From assembly GCF_003576475.1 (NCBI RefSeq), contig NZ_QWGR01000002.1, positions 619,942 through 683,941 of the forward strand: a stretch of DNA of 64,000 nucleotides, written 5' to 3'. The position numbers and the translations under genes are program-made. The notes beneath the pieces were generated by a model. It was not told the origin of the DNA. It made no database searches and was given only the letters and a program-made list of their open reading frames with translations. Of the stretch, positions 33,978-43,029 are shown in pieces; within the stretch, counting starts at the first letter, position 1, and each line of letters starts with the position of its first letter. The DNA is from Maribellus luteus. Its GTDB lineage: Bacteria; Bacteroidota; Bacteroidia; Bacteroidales; Prolixibacteraceae.

Positions 33978-35222
33978 ATGTCAGACAAAAGAAAAACAAA
34001 AATTCATGTGGAGAATTTAACGCTGATTTTTGGCAAACGAAAACAGGAAGCGTTAAAATTACTTCAGCAAGGAATTTCGAAAGACGAAATCCTGAAAAGA
34101 ACCAAATGTACGATCGGGGTGAACAATGCCAACCTCGAGATTAAAGAAGGCGAGATCTTCGTTATTATGGGTCTGTCGGGCAGCGGAAAATCAACCCTGA
34201 TCCGTTGCCTGAACCGCCTGAACGACCCTACTTCGGGAAAAGTTTTTATTGACGATTTTGACATAACCCGCGAATCGAACAAAGAACTGCTCGAAACCCG
34301 GCGCACCAAAATGAGTATGGTTTTCCAGAAGTTTGGCCTGCTGCCGCACCGCACCATTCTGGAAAATGCAGCCTTTGGTCTCGAAATCAGGGGCGAAGAA
34401 AAAGAAAGCCGCGAGAAGAAAGCCATTCATGCACTGGAAACCGTTGGCTTGCAAGGCTACGAAGCGCAATTTCCGTCGGAACTGTCGGGCGGAATGCAGC
34501 AACGCGTAGGACTGGCCAGGGCACTGGCCAACGATCCCGAGGTTTTGCTGATGGACGAGGCGTTTTCGGCACTCGACCCGCTGATTAAATCCGACATGCA
34601 GGACGAGTTGCTGCAAATCCAGAACAAACTGCACAAAACCATCGTGTTTATCACCCACGACCTGGATGAAGCCATCAAAATCGGCGACCGCATTGCCATT
34701 ATGAAAGACGGCGTGGTGGAGCAGATCGGAACCGCGGAAGACATACTCACCAACCCGGCCAGCGAATACGTGGAAGCGTTTGTGGAAAAAGTGGACCGCA
34801 AATCGATTATTACCGCCGAAACACTGATGTTTAAAAAGAATACAGTGGTGGAAATCAACAAAGAAGGCCCCAAGGGCGTGTTGCGAAAAATGCGCGCGGT
34901 GGGCCTCGATATCCTTCCCGTGGAAGACGACAGCAAGAAATTTCTGGGCTACGTATGGGTACACGACGTTCTGAAGCTGGAAAAAGCCAAAGAAACCACC
35001 ATCGAAAAAGCCCTGAAAACCGAAGTGCCCAGTGTCTATAAAAATTACACCGTGGAAGAAATGCTTCCGCTCATTACGGGTATCCGTTACCCCGTTGCGG
35101 TGGTGGATGAAGACTCGGGAAGGCTGCTGGGGATTGTTTCGCAAACCTCGCTGATTATCGAAGCCACCCGCTACGAAATGGATGAAGTAATGGAGTTAAA
35201 AGAAAAAGCAAACGAAATCTGA
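33978..35222 (+). CDS. proV: Glycine betaine/proline ABC transporter ATP-binding protein
   Basis: 414 residues. Walker A GLSGSGKST, Q-loop VFQKFGLLPH, signature LSGGMQQRVGLARAL and Walker B LLMDEAFSALDP are all present in the ProV/OpuAA form, and the C-terminal 130 residues carry two CBS domains, which sense ionic strength in this family. The ATG at 33978 is chosen over a reading 36 codons longer that overlaps the porin gene. The permease gene follows after 1 bp, showing translational coupling. Confidence 0.93.
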   Translation: MSDKRKTKIHVENLTLIFGKRKQEALKLLQQGISKDEILKRTKCTIGVNNANLEIKEGEIFVIMGLSGSGKSTLIRCLNRLNDPTSGKVFIDDFDITRESNKELLETRRTKMSMVFQKFGLLPHRTILENAAFGLEIRGEEKESREKKAIHALETVGLQGYEAQFPSELSGGMQQRVGLARALANDPEVLLMDEAFSALDPLIKSDMQDELLQIQNKLHKTIVFITHDLDEAIKIGDRIAIMKDGVVEQIGTAEDILTNPASEYVEAFVEKVDRKSIITAETLMFKKNTVVEINKEGPKGVLRKMRAVGLDILPVEDDSKKFLGYVWVHDVLKLEKAKETTIEKALKTEVPSVYKNYTVEEMLPLITGIRYPVAVVDEDSGRLLGIVSQTSLIIEATRYEMDEVMELKEKANEI

Positions 35223-35223
35223 T

Positions 35224-36084
35224 ATGGAAAAGTTAATTGACATAGGAAAATACATCGAAATCGGGATCAATGCCCTGGAAGAAAACTTTTCGGGGCTTTG
35301 GGGAGCGATCGACAACCTTATTTCGTGGACCGTGGACAGCATCAACAGTGTTTTTCTGATCCTTCCGTTTTACGTAATTATTGCCCTGGTTACCATTGGT
35401 GCCTATTATGCCAAAGCCGGGAAAAAAGCTTTCACCAAGGAAGGTGCGGGCAAAGCCGCCGGTATGACTGCCTTTGTTATCCTGGGCTTGCTGCTGGTAT
35501 GGGCCATGGGCTACTGGAAAGAAGCCATTCAAACCACTACCCTGGTGATTGTATCCACGGTAATTGCCTTAATTTTAGGGATTCCGCTGGGCATATGGTC
35601 GGCGCGTAGCAACATGGCAAACGCCATCATCCGGCCCATTCTCGACCTGATGCAAACCATGCCGGCCTTTGTTTACCTGATTCCGGCCATCTTCTTTTTC
35701 AGTGTGGGAAATACCCCGGGAGTGATTGCCACCGTGATTTTTTCACTGCCTCCCGCCGTTCGCCTTACCAGCCTGGGAATCCGCAACGTTCCGTCGGATG
35801 TAATTGAAGCCGGCTATGCCTTTGGTGCCACAGAAAAGCAAATCCTTTTCAAAATACAGTTGCCGCTGGCCAAAACAACCATTCTGGCCGGTATCAACCA
35901 GGTGATCCTGCTGGCCCTGTCGATGGTGGTAATTGCCTCAATGGTAGGTGCCAAAGGACTTGGAAGCATCGTTTACCAGGGAATCCAGCAAAACAATATT
36001 GCCAAAGGTTTTGAGGCCGGACTCGGGATTGTAGTCCTGGCCATTATCCTGGACCGCATTACACAATCCATTGCAAAGAAATAG
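35224..36084 (+). CDS. proW: Glycine betaine/proline ABC transporter permease
   Basis: 286 residues with about six membrane helices and the EAA loop around EAGYAFGATEKQILFKIQLPLA that docks to the ATPase. An acidic N-terminal segment precedes the helices, as in OpuAB/ProW. It is coupled to proV and lies 21 bp before the binding-protein gene. It forms the transmembrane channel of the uptake system. Confidence 0.92.
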   Translation: MEKLIDIGKYIEIGINALEENFSGLWGAIDNLISWTVDSINSVFLILPFYVIIALVTIGAYYAKAGKKAFTKEGAGKAAGMTAFVILGLLLVWAMGYWKEAIQTTTLVIVSTVIALILGIPLGIWSARSNMANAIIRPILDLMQTMPAFVYLIPAIFFFSVGNTPGVIATVIFSLPPAVRLTSLGIRNVPSDVIEAGYAFGATEKQILFKIQLPLAKTTILAGINQVILLALSMVVIASMVGAKGLGSIVYQGIQQNNIAKGFEAGLGIVVLAIILDRITQSIAKK

Positions 36085-36105
36085 TAATCATTAAAAAAAT
36101 AAGTT

Positions 36106-36978
36106 ATGTTGAAATGTAGAAAATTCGGAATTCTGATGGTGGTGGTAGCACTGGTAGCAGCTTTTACCTCGTGCACCAACAGCGGACAGAAAAAAGCAAG
36201 CAAAACCGCCGAAAAGCAGGTGAGTATTTTATACCCCAACTGGGCCGAAGGAATTGCCTTTACCCACCTGGCGCAGGCCGCTCTCGAAGCACACGGATAC
36301 AAAGTAGAGCTCACCAACCTGGAACCCGGCCTCATTTACGGCGAGTTGTCCAAAAGCAATTCGAAAGGCGATGTTTTCCTCGATGCCTGGCTGCCCAACA
36401 CCCACAAGGATTACTGGGCCGATTACGGCGACAAACTGGTAAAACTGGGTGAAGCTTTTAGCGGCGGAACCACCGGGCTGGTAGTGCCTTCGTATGTTGA
36501 CATTAACTCGATCGATGAATTAAATGCCAGTAAAGACAAGTTTGACGGCGAAATTATCGGCATCGGAAGCGGCGCGGGTATTCATGCCAACACCCTGAAA
36601 GCCATTGAAGCCTACAACCTCGATTTCGAACAGGTAACATCGAGTGGCCCCGCCATGATTGCCAGCCTAGACAAAGCCGTTAAGAAAAAGGAATGGATCG
36701 TGGTAACCGGATGGAAACCGCATTATATGTGGGCCAACTTCGACCTGAAATACCTGGCCGACCCCAAAGGCGTTTACCCGCAGGACGTTTGTGCCATTAT
36801 CTCACGTCGCGGATTTGCGGAAGACAAACCGGAGGCTGCTAAATTCTTTCAAAACTTTAACCTGGAAGAGCAACAGCTGTATGCACTGATGGCTGCCATC
36901 AAAGCCGACGGAGAAGAAGCCGGTGCCCGGAAATGGTACGAAGCCAACAAAGCCCTCGTAGATGCATGGTTTAAGTAA
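36106..36978 (+). CDS. proX: Glycine betaine-binding lipoprotein
   Basis: 290 residues: a lipobox (VAAFTSC, Cys at about 24) and an OpuAC-type binding domain starting ILYPNWAEGIAFTHLA. Tryptophans in PNWAEG, DAWLPNTHKDYW and TGWKPHYMW fit the aromatic cage that holds the quaternary amine. As a lipoprotein it is tethered to the membrane and delivers substrate to ProVW. It is the last gene of the operon; the tandem-hairpin element follows. Confidence 0.9.
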   Translation: MLKCRKFGILMVVVALVAAFTSCTNSGQKKASKTAEKQVSILYPNWAEGIAFTHLAQAALEAHGYKVELTNLEPGLIYGELSKSNSKGDVFLDAWLPNTHKDYWADYGDKLVKLGEAFSGGTTGLVVPSYVDINSIDELNASKDKFDGEIIGIGSGAGIHANTLKAIEAYNLDFEQVTSSGPAMIASLDKAVKKKEWIVVTGWKPHYMWANFDLKYLADPKGVYPQDVCAIISRRGFAEDKPEAAKFFQNFNLEEQQLYALMAAIKADGEEAGARKWYEANKALVDAWFK

Positions 36979-37001
36979 CGAACTGTCCTTCTAATTTTTA
37001 A

Positions 37002-37078
37002 CTTTTCCAAAGGTCAAAACTTTGGAAAAGATCGCAAAAAAAGAGCCGCTCTTTCAAGTAAAGAACGGCTCTTTTTTT
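37002..37078 (+). terminator. Tandem-hairpin element, copy 2
   Basis: CTTTTCCAAAG (37002-37012) and CTTTGGAAAAG (37020-37030) form an inverted repeat, followed by the terminator stem AAAAAGAGCCG/CGGCTCTTTTT (37038-37048, 37066-37076). It is nearly identical to copy 1. It ends the osmoprotectant operon. Confidence 0.8.
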
Positions 37079-37097
37079 CTGAAAGTCAATCTTAAAA

Positions 37098-37178
37098 AAT
37101 ATCCAATTCTCAATTTTGAATGTAAAATATCCAACAAAATGCAGGAAATTGGATATTGGGAATTCTACATTGGATATT
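37098..37178. repeat. AATATCCAA four-copy inverted element
   Basis: AATATCCAA occurs at 37098-37106 and 37126-37134, and its complement TTGGATATT at 37149-37157 and 37170-37178, making two inverted pairs in 81 bp. The rest of the 307-bp gap before sppA shows nothing else. It looks like a dispersed intergenic repeat. Confidence 0.5.
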
Positions 37179-37285
37179 CTGCATTAAAAATCAAAAACAA
37201 ATCCCGGATAGGAGCATACATTTTAACTTTCGTTTCTGTTGGTGATTCCCGACAATCATGAATGTTTTGTATTCCGGGAATCCGC

Positions 37286-39070
37286 TTAATTCAGATAAAT
37301 ATCGTAAGGCATACGGGCCATTACGCCGTTCATATGCGTCGCTTTCTTGAAATATTCGTAGTAACGGTATTTGTCGCCCAGTTCGTTTTTCAGGATACGT
37401 GCGCGAACACTGCCTCCACCCATCTTCAGCATTTCTTCGAGCGGACTTACCTGTGTTGGCAGCGCAACCGTGCGGTAACTATCCAGGCCTTCTATTTCGG
37501 CGGCCAGTTTTATGGCATCCTGCAAACCGCCAAACTGGTCGATCAGTCCCAGTTCCAGTGCGTTTTCACCACTCCAGACACGGCCCTGGCCTACTTCGTC
37601 TACCGCTTCTTTGGTCATGCCGCGTCCTTCCGCCACATGCGAAATAAAGGTATCGTAACCTTCTTCAATGGTATTCTGCATCATCTGGCGTTCGTAAGGA
37701 GTCATCGGGCGCGTAAGTGTAAGCAGGTCCGAGTTTTCGTTTGTTTTTACCACATCGGTGGTAATGCCCAGTTTGTCATTGAGCAATCCGCCAAAATTCG
37801 GGATGGTACCAAAAATCCCGATCGATCCGGTGATGGTATTCGGACTGGCCACAATTTTATCGGCGGCACACGAAATATAGTAACCACCCGAGGCAGCCAA
37901 ATCGCCAAACGACACCACCATGGTTTTTTCTTCGGCGGCCAGTTTTACCTCGCGCCAAATGGTTTCCGAATCAAACACCGCGCCTCCGGGAGAATCCACG
38001 CGAAGCACAATGGCTTTGTAGCTGCTGTCCTGGCGCACTTTCCGGATTTCGCGGCCCAGTTTATCGCCTTCAATGGCTTCGTCGCCGCTCAGCGAAACAC
38101 CAATCTCGCCACTGGCATAAATCACCGCAATTTTATTCCGGCTGTATTTTTTTCCTTTTCCAGATGAAGGAGCTTTCACATACTCTTTCACCCCGATTAC
38201 CGGAACACCTTCGGTACCTTCAATGCCGGTTATTTCGCGCAGGTCGTCGAGTACTTCATCTTTGTACGAAGCAGCATCCACCAGGCCTTTCGCCACTGCT
38301 TTCCGTCCTTTGCTAAAGGTCTGTACCTCATCGGCCAGTTTATTCAGCTCTTCAATGGAAAGACCACGTTCGGCTGAAATTCCTTTTAACATGTGATTCC
38401 ACAAGCTGCCCATGTAGGTAAGCTGCTGCTCGCGGTTTTCCTTGCTCATTTTGTCGAGCATAAAAGGCTCCACCGCTGCTTTAAATTTTCCGTGACGCAC
38501 CACCTGCATTTCAATACCAATTTTCTTCAGGGCCTGGGTATAAAACATCATTTCGCCACCCAATCCGCGAAAATCGACCGACACTTCGGGGTGTACCACA
38601 ATTTTATCGGCCACCGTTGCCAGGTAGTAGGCTTTTTGCCCCAGAATTCCTTTGTCGGCGCATGCATACACCGGTTTGTCGCAACTGTCTTTAAAGGCAA
38701 TCAGCGCATTTCGGATCTCTTCCACCGAAGCCATCCCGCCGTTAATCATTGCCAGATCGAGGTAAACACCTTTGATGCGGTCGTCGTCAACCGCATTTTG
38801 CAGCGCCTCGGCAATGTTGTCGAGCCCAATGGTTTTTACGCTGCTAAACATGGTGGGCAACTCAAGGTCTTCAAACGGGTCGTTGGTGGCGCGGTCCACC
38901 ACCTGGCGGGTCAGATCGATCACCAACATTGAATTATCGGCCACGGTTACGGGCTTTTCGGTAGAGGCTACCAGGGCACTGAACACCATGATCATCAGAA
39001 AAATTCCGATAAATGAGACGGCAATTAATCCGACGATGGTTGCCAGTACGTACTTAAAAAATTCCTTCAT
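37286..39070 (-). CDS. sppA: Signal peptide peptidase SppA, 67-kDa type
   Basis: 594 residues with one N-terminal membrane anchor (about 5-30) and two S49 protease domains. The catalytic Lys lies in VRHGKFKAAVEPF in the first half and the nucleophilic Ser in SFGDLAASGGYYISCAADK in the second, as in the long bacterial form. It degrades signal peptides left in the membrane and faces the periplasm. The ATG is used rather than a TTG five codons upstream. It is divergent from folK. Confidence 0.92.
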   Translation of the reverse strand: MKEFFKYVLATIVGLIAVSFIGIFLMIMVFSALVASTEKPVTVADNSMLVIDLTRQVVDRATNDPFEDLELPTMFSSVKTIGLDNIAEALQNAVDDDRIKGVYLDLAMINGGMASVEEIRNALIAFKDSCDKPVYACADKGILGQKAYYLATVADKIVVHPEVSVDFRGLGGEMMFYTQALKKIGIEMQVVRHGKFKAAVEPFMLDKMSKENREQQLTYMGSLWNHMLKGISAERGLSIEELNKLADEVQTFSKGRKAVAKGLVDAASYKDEVLDDLREITGIEGTEGVPVIGVKEYVKAPSSGKGKKYSRNKIAVIYASGEIGVSLSGDEAIEGDKLGREIRKVRQDSSYKAIVLRVDSPGGAVFDSETIWREVKLAAEEKTMVVSFGDLAASGGYYISCAADKIVASPNTITGSIGIFGTIPNFGGLLNDKLGITTDVVKTNENSDLLTLTRPMTPYERQMMQNTIEEGYDTFISHVAEGRGMTKEAVDEVGQGRVWSGENALELGLIDQFGGLQDAIKLAAEIEGLDSYRTVALPTQVSPLEEMLKMGGGSVRARILKNELGDKYRYYEYFKKATHMNGVMARMPYDIYLN

Positions 39071-39200
39071 CTTATAAATTTTCAATTATTGTTTTACATT
39101 CCAAACCAAGCTTACCTGTTTTGCAACCTGCTGCCGGACAACCTGCATTTTCTTCGGCTTAAATATTCCGCAGCATGCCGGCAATCTCACAGCTGTTTTT

Positions 39201-39208
39201 TATTTTTG
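39201..39208 (+). promoter_or_regulatory. -7 promoter element for folK
   Basis: TATTTTTG, consensus match, giving a leader of about 60 nt. Confidence 0.4.
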
Positions 39209-39272
39209 TTCAGGTATTGTTTGTTGCAATATTGGTAAGGTTTTTTCAGCATCATTACAAAGATATAATTCT

Positions 39273-39788
39273 ATGCACAAGGTTTTTCTGGGTTTGGGGG
39301 GAAATATCGGCAATAAGGAAGAAAATTTCATCCGGGTTCACCGGCTTATTGCCAAAATGCTGGGACCTATAAAACAGGCATCTTCGCTGTACGAGGCTCC
39401 TCCCTGGGGTTTTTCTTCGGAAGATAATTTCTGGAACCAGGTGGTGGAAATTGAAACGGTGCTGGAAGCCGAAGAATTGCTTTGGCGCATCAAGGAAATA
39501 GAAGAAATGCTGGGCCGTAAATCCGCCGAAGCAAGCAATGAGCGCTACACCTCGCGCCCAATGGACATCGACATTTTATATTTTGATGACGCCTATTTTG
39601 AAACCCAGTCGCTGACAGTGCCCCACCCGCGTATCCAGGACCGGCTGTTTGTGCTGGTTCCGCTGGTTGAAATTGCCCCGGAATTCAAACACCCCCTGTT
39701 GCGCATGACCAACCTGACCCTGCTGGATAATTGCAAAGACAAATCGATTATCCGTAAAGTTGAGCTTCCGCCTGCTGCCCCCTCCTAA
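39273..39788 (+). CDS. folK: 2-amino-4-hydroxy-6-hydroxymethyldihydropteridine diphosphokinase
   Basis: Transfers pyrophosphate from ATP to 6-hydroxymethyl-7,8-dihydropterin in folate synthesis. The 171-residue protein has the family blocks HKVFLGLGGNIGNKEEN, SSLYEAPPWGFSSEDNFWNQV and SRPMDIDILYFDD, whose two Asp residues bind Mg2+. The C-terminal tail is slightly long. It is followed after 38 bp by an unrelated lipoprotein gene. Confidence 0.93.
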   Translation: MHKVFLGLGGNIGNKEENFIRVHRLIAKMLGPIKQASSLYEAPPWGFSSEDNFWNQVVEIETVLEAEELLWRIKEIEEMLGRKSAEASNERYTSRPMDIDILYFDDAYFETQSLTVPHPRIQDRLFVLVPLVEIAPEFKHPLLRMTNLTLLDNCKDKSIIRKVELPPAAPS

Positions 39789-39826
39789 TGCCCGGCATTG
39801 TTTTGTAATTTGTAAATCATCTAACT

Positions 39827-42043
39827 ATGAACAGATCGCTTTTCCTTGTTGCCTCCCTTCTCCTTGTTCTTTTTTCGTGCACCCGTAAAAACGAGTTAAC
39901 GCTGGTCAAAAACGGGCAAAGTCGTTACGAAATACAGCTTCCTGAAAACGCGGGGGCCACGCTTGAAAAAGCCGCCGGAGAGCTTCAAAAATACCTGCAG
40001 CAGATTTCTTCGGCAAAGCTTCCCGTAACTTCCGGGGAAAATGCCGATGCGGCAAAATCGGTCATTCGCATTCAAACCGATACCAACCTGGCTCCCCATA
40101 CCGTCTCTTATTTTTGTGACGGTAAAAATCTTGTACTTTCGGGTGCCGACGGGCAAAGTGCGCTGTATACCGTTTATTCCTTTCTTGAAAATGAACTGGA
40201 CTGCCAGTGGTTTTCGCCTGCCGTGGAGAAAGTTCCGGCAGCTTCCACCCTCTCCGTTCCCGCAGAACTGAACTATGTTTTTACTCCCGATATTACCACA
40301 CGAACCGTGCATTCGAGGCTGTTTTATGAAAATCCGGACTTTGCGGATAAGCTAAAGGTCAGTCATGATGCCTTTCCCAATTATGTGCCGATTGCCCGGG
40401 TACACACTTTTCATCGCCTGGTTCCCGGAGAAAAGTTTTTTAGCAGCCACCCCGAATATTTTGCGCTGCGTGACGGCATTCGCAAGCAAACACAATTGTG
40501 CCTGAGTAACGAAGAGGTGCTGAATATCGTAATCGATTCGGTACGGACCTGGTTTGAAAGATACCCCGACCAGCAGGTTGTTTCGGTTAGCCAGGACGAC
40601 AATACCCAGTATTGCCAATGTGAAGCGTGTAGTCAAACAGATGCAGAGGAAGGTTCTCCCAGTGGTTCGATGATTCGTTTTGTAAATGCGGTTGCCAAAG
40701 AATTTCCCGACAAAACCATTTCAACACTGGCCTATCAGCACACGCGAAAACCCTGCAAAACCAAGCCGCTCGACAATGTTCTGATCACCCTTTGTTCGAT
40801 CGAGTGCGACCGCAGTGCGCCCATCGAAGAAAAATGTACCGATTTTGCCGAAGACCTGGTGGGCTGGAAAGCGCTTACCGAAAACATCCGGATATGGGAT
40901 TACACCACGCAATTCACCAATTTTCTGGCTCCCTTCCCCAACATTATGACTTTGCAGCCCAATATCCGCTTTTTCAGAGATAACAACGCCACCTGGATTT
41001 TTGAACAACACAGTCACAATCCCAGCGAGCTGTTTGAATTACGTTCGTGGTTAACCGCAAAATTGCTTTGGAACCCCGACCTGGAAACCGATGAACTAAT
41101 CACCAAATTTACCAACGGTTATTACGAAGAAGCCGGACCCTTTGTTGAAAAATACGTCAAGCGGATACACGAGGAACTGGCCAAACAACCCGACTTTTTC
41201 CTCTATCTGTATGGCGATCCGGCACAGGCTTTTACTTCTTTCCTGAAACCGGAATTATTGCAGGAATACAACTCGACTTTTGACCTGGCAGAACAGGCCG
41301 TTGATTCAAAACCGGAAGTTTTAAAGCGCGTGAGAGCTGCCCGAATAAGTACCGATTATGCATCGCTTGAAATGGCGCGAAACGGAATGTCGGATGATTT
41401 TCGCTTGCTGGATGATGGTCAAATAGGCAAAGCGCTGAGCCAACATCTTCAGCGTTTCGAACAAAGTTGCCGGGATGAAAACATCACCCTGATGAATGAA
41501 ATGGGCTATACGGTAGATGAATACCTCGGGGCTTATCAAATGCTTCTGAAACGCGCAGGACAAAAAAACCTGGCGCGTGGAGCAAAAGTGCAGTTACTGA
41601 CGCAGCCTAAAAAATACGCCGACGAGGATCCGCAGGTACTAACCGACGGAGCTTTTGGCGGAACCAGTTTCTACGCCAACTGGCTGGGGTTCGAGGGCAA
41701 CAACCTGGAAGCCGTGATCGATTTGGGCGAAATAAAGGAATTCAGCTACGTCTCCATCGCCTTTCTCCAGGTGACTAACCACATTGTGTTTTTCCCGGAG
41801 CAGGTAAGTTTTTCTACTTCTGACGACGGCACGAAATATACTCTGCTGGAAACCGTTTCAACGCAACATCCGATCTCACCGGAAAGCAAAAGAAACGACA
41901 TCGAATTGTTTGAGGTGCAAAATCATCCGGCGACAGCCCGGTACATCAAAATAAAGGCAAAGAATGTCTCCAAGGCACCGGCCTGGCACAATGCAGCTGG
42001 TCTGCCTGTCTGGATTTTTGCCGATGAAGTAACGGTCAATTAA
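39827..42043 (+). CDS. DUF4838 lipoprotein with C-terminal F5/8-type domain
   Basis: 738 residues: lipobox (LLLVLFSC, Cys at about 18), an alpha-glucuronidase-like N-terminal domain (about 40-130, including LEKAAGELQKYLQQIS), the DUF4838 barrel (about 150-470, with CQCEACSQTDAEEGSPSG and NIRIWDYTTQF), and a C-terminal discoidin-like domain (about 590-735, NLARGAKVQLLTQ to RYIKIKAKN). It probably acts on or binds acidic glycans at the cell surface. Its end overlaps the convergent CHAD gene by 4 bp. Confidence 0.8.
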   Translation: MNRSLFLVASLLLVLFSCTRKNELTLVKNGQSRYEIQLPENAGATLEKAAGELQKYLQQISSAKLPVTSGENADAAKSVIRIQTDTNLAPHTVSYFCDGKNLVLSGADGQSALYTVYSFLENELDCQWFSPAVEKVPAASTLSVPAELNYVFTPDITTRTVHSRLFYENPDFADKLKVSHDAFPNYVPIARVHTFHRLVPGEKFFSSHPEYFALRDGIRKQTQLCLSNEEVLNIVIDSVRTWFERYPDQQVVSVSQDDNTQYCQCEACSQTDAEEGSPSGSMIRFVNAVAKEFPDKTISTLAYQHTRKPCKTKPLDNVLITLCSIECDRSAPIEEKCTDFAEDLVGWKALTENIRIWDYTTQFTNFLAPFPNIMTLQPNIRFFRDNNATWIFEQHSHNPSELFELRSWLTAKLLWNPDLETDELITKFTNGYYEEAGPFVEKYVKRIHEELAKQPDFFLYLYGDPAQAFTSFLKPELLQEYNSTFDLAEQAVDSKPEVLKRVRAARISTDYASLEMARNGMSDDFRLLDDGQIGKALSQHLQRFEQSCRDENITLMNEMGYTVDEYLGAYQMLLKRAGQKNLARGAKVQLLTQPKKYADEDPQVLTDGAFGGTSFYANWLGFEGNNLEAVIDLGEIKEFSYVSIAFLQVTNHIVFFPEQVSFSTSDDGTKYTLLETVSTQHPISPESKRNDIELFEVQNHPATARYIKIKAKNVSKAPAWHNAAGLPVWIFADEVTVN

Positions 42044-42897
42044 AGCCGGCGAAGCAATTCAATGTATTCTTCTCCTGACAGGCTAAAAAAGTCGGCCAGG
42101 TTTTGATGGAGCGAAAGTAAATTCAGGTCCTGGGTATCACGAACCAGTTGTTTCATTTTACGGATGTCGTCGATGCTCAGCGCATACATCTCCCGGCTGA
42201 TCTCCTTGATAAAGATGTACCAATCGTGGTCGTCGCCGAGCTGATCGGTAATGTAATGAAGTTTTTCGAGCACGGTTCCCGGCACTTCGGTTTGTCCAGG
42301 CGCCTCCAGTTCCGACTGGTACCACAGCGTTTTCATTTGTTTGCGCAGGTTATGATACAGCTCGGCATCGTAACCCGAGGCAATAAGCCGGTACCAATCT
42401 TTGCTTTTCTGAAAAGTAGCTCGAAGTTCATCAAAGACAAAAACGAAATAATCGGTGGAGATCGACAAGGGAAGCAGTGTTTCCTGTCCGTCACTCATCA
42501 GGCGAAGAATGTCATCCAGCACCTTCTCTTTGGCAATCAATTCGTCGAGGCTTTCGTCGTTGGTCTGGATAAGCTTTGCTTTTAGTATGGCATTCGAACT
42601 TTCGTCGAGCCCGCCTGTTTCAGCAACCAGACGATCCAACAATTGCAGGTTAACGGTTGATTCGCGCCCCAAGGTCAGCCGCCGGGCAATGATCCGTAGT
42701 GGCTTTCGGAACTTGTCCACTTCGGACTGAAGCTCCGCAGGAAACAGTTTGAGCAGGGCACTTTGGCGTTTAAACGATTTTCGTATTTCATGCACCTTTA
42801 TTTCCGGTGGAACATCGTCTGCACCGCACAATTCTGTCACCTTTTGTAACTGGATTTGAATTGCCGCTATGAGTTCTTTCTTGTGAGCCTCTTCCAT
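42040..42897 (-). CDS. CHAD-domain protein
   Basis: 285 residues forming a helical CHAD domain: conserved histidines and basic residues lie in KVHEIRKSFKRQSALLKLF near the N-terminus and YHNLRKQMKTLWYQ in the C-terminal half. CHAD domains bind polyphosphate. The usual partner, a CYTH phosphatase domain, is absent here, and no ppk gene is in view. The 4-bp overlap with the convergent gene means the two 3' ends share sequence. Confidence 0.85.
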   Translation of the reverse strand: MEEAHKKELIAAIQIQLQKVTELCGADDVPPEIKVHEIRKSFKRQSALLKLFPAELQSEVDKFRKPLRIIARRLTLGRESTVNLQLLDRLVAETGGLDESSNAILKAKLIQTNDESLDELIAKEKVLDDILRLMSDGQETLLPLSISTDYFVFVFDELRATFQKSKDWYRLIASGYDAELYHNLRKQMKTLWYQSELEAPGQTEVPGTVLEKLHYITDQLGDDHDWYIFIKEISREMYALSIDDIRKMKQLVRDTQDLNLLSLHQNLADFFSLSGEEYIELLRRL

Positions 42898-42940
42898 AAC
42901 AATTGCTTTTCAGGTGTTTAGAATCAAACGTATAGATACA

Positions 42941-42967
42941 AAAAAAGCTGTCAAAAACGACAGCTTT
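42941..42967 (-). terminator. serS terminator
   Basis: On the minus strand AAAGCTGTC-(6 nt)-GACAGCTTT is followed by a T-run. It lies 63 bp after the serS stop and points the right way for it. Confidence 0.75.
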
Positions 42968-43029
42968 CGGTAATATATTATTCTTCATTCATTCCCTGAT
43001 TTTAAACCAGGGATAAATGATCTGCTCTA

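Noticed and set aside
34191-35144. 317-residue minus-strand ORF opposite proV
   Set aside because: Antisense shadow of an ABC ATPase gene; His/Phe/Gln-rich, no family resemblance.
37262-38167. 301-residue plus-strand ORF opposite sppA
   Set aside because: Antisense shadow of sppA.
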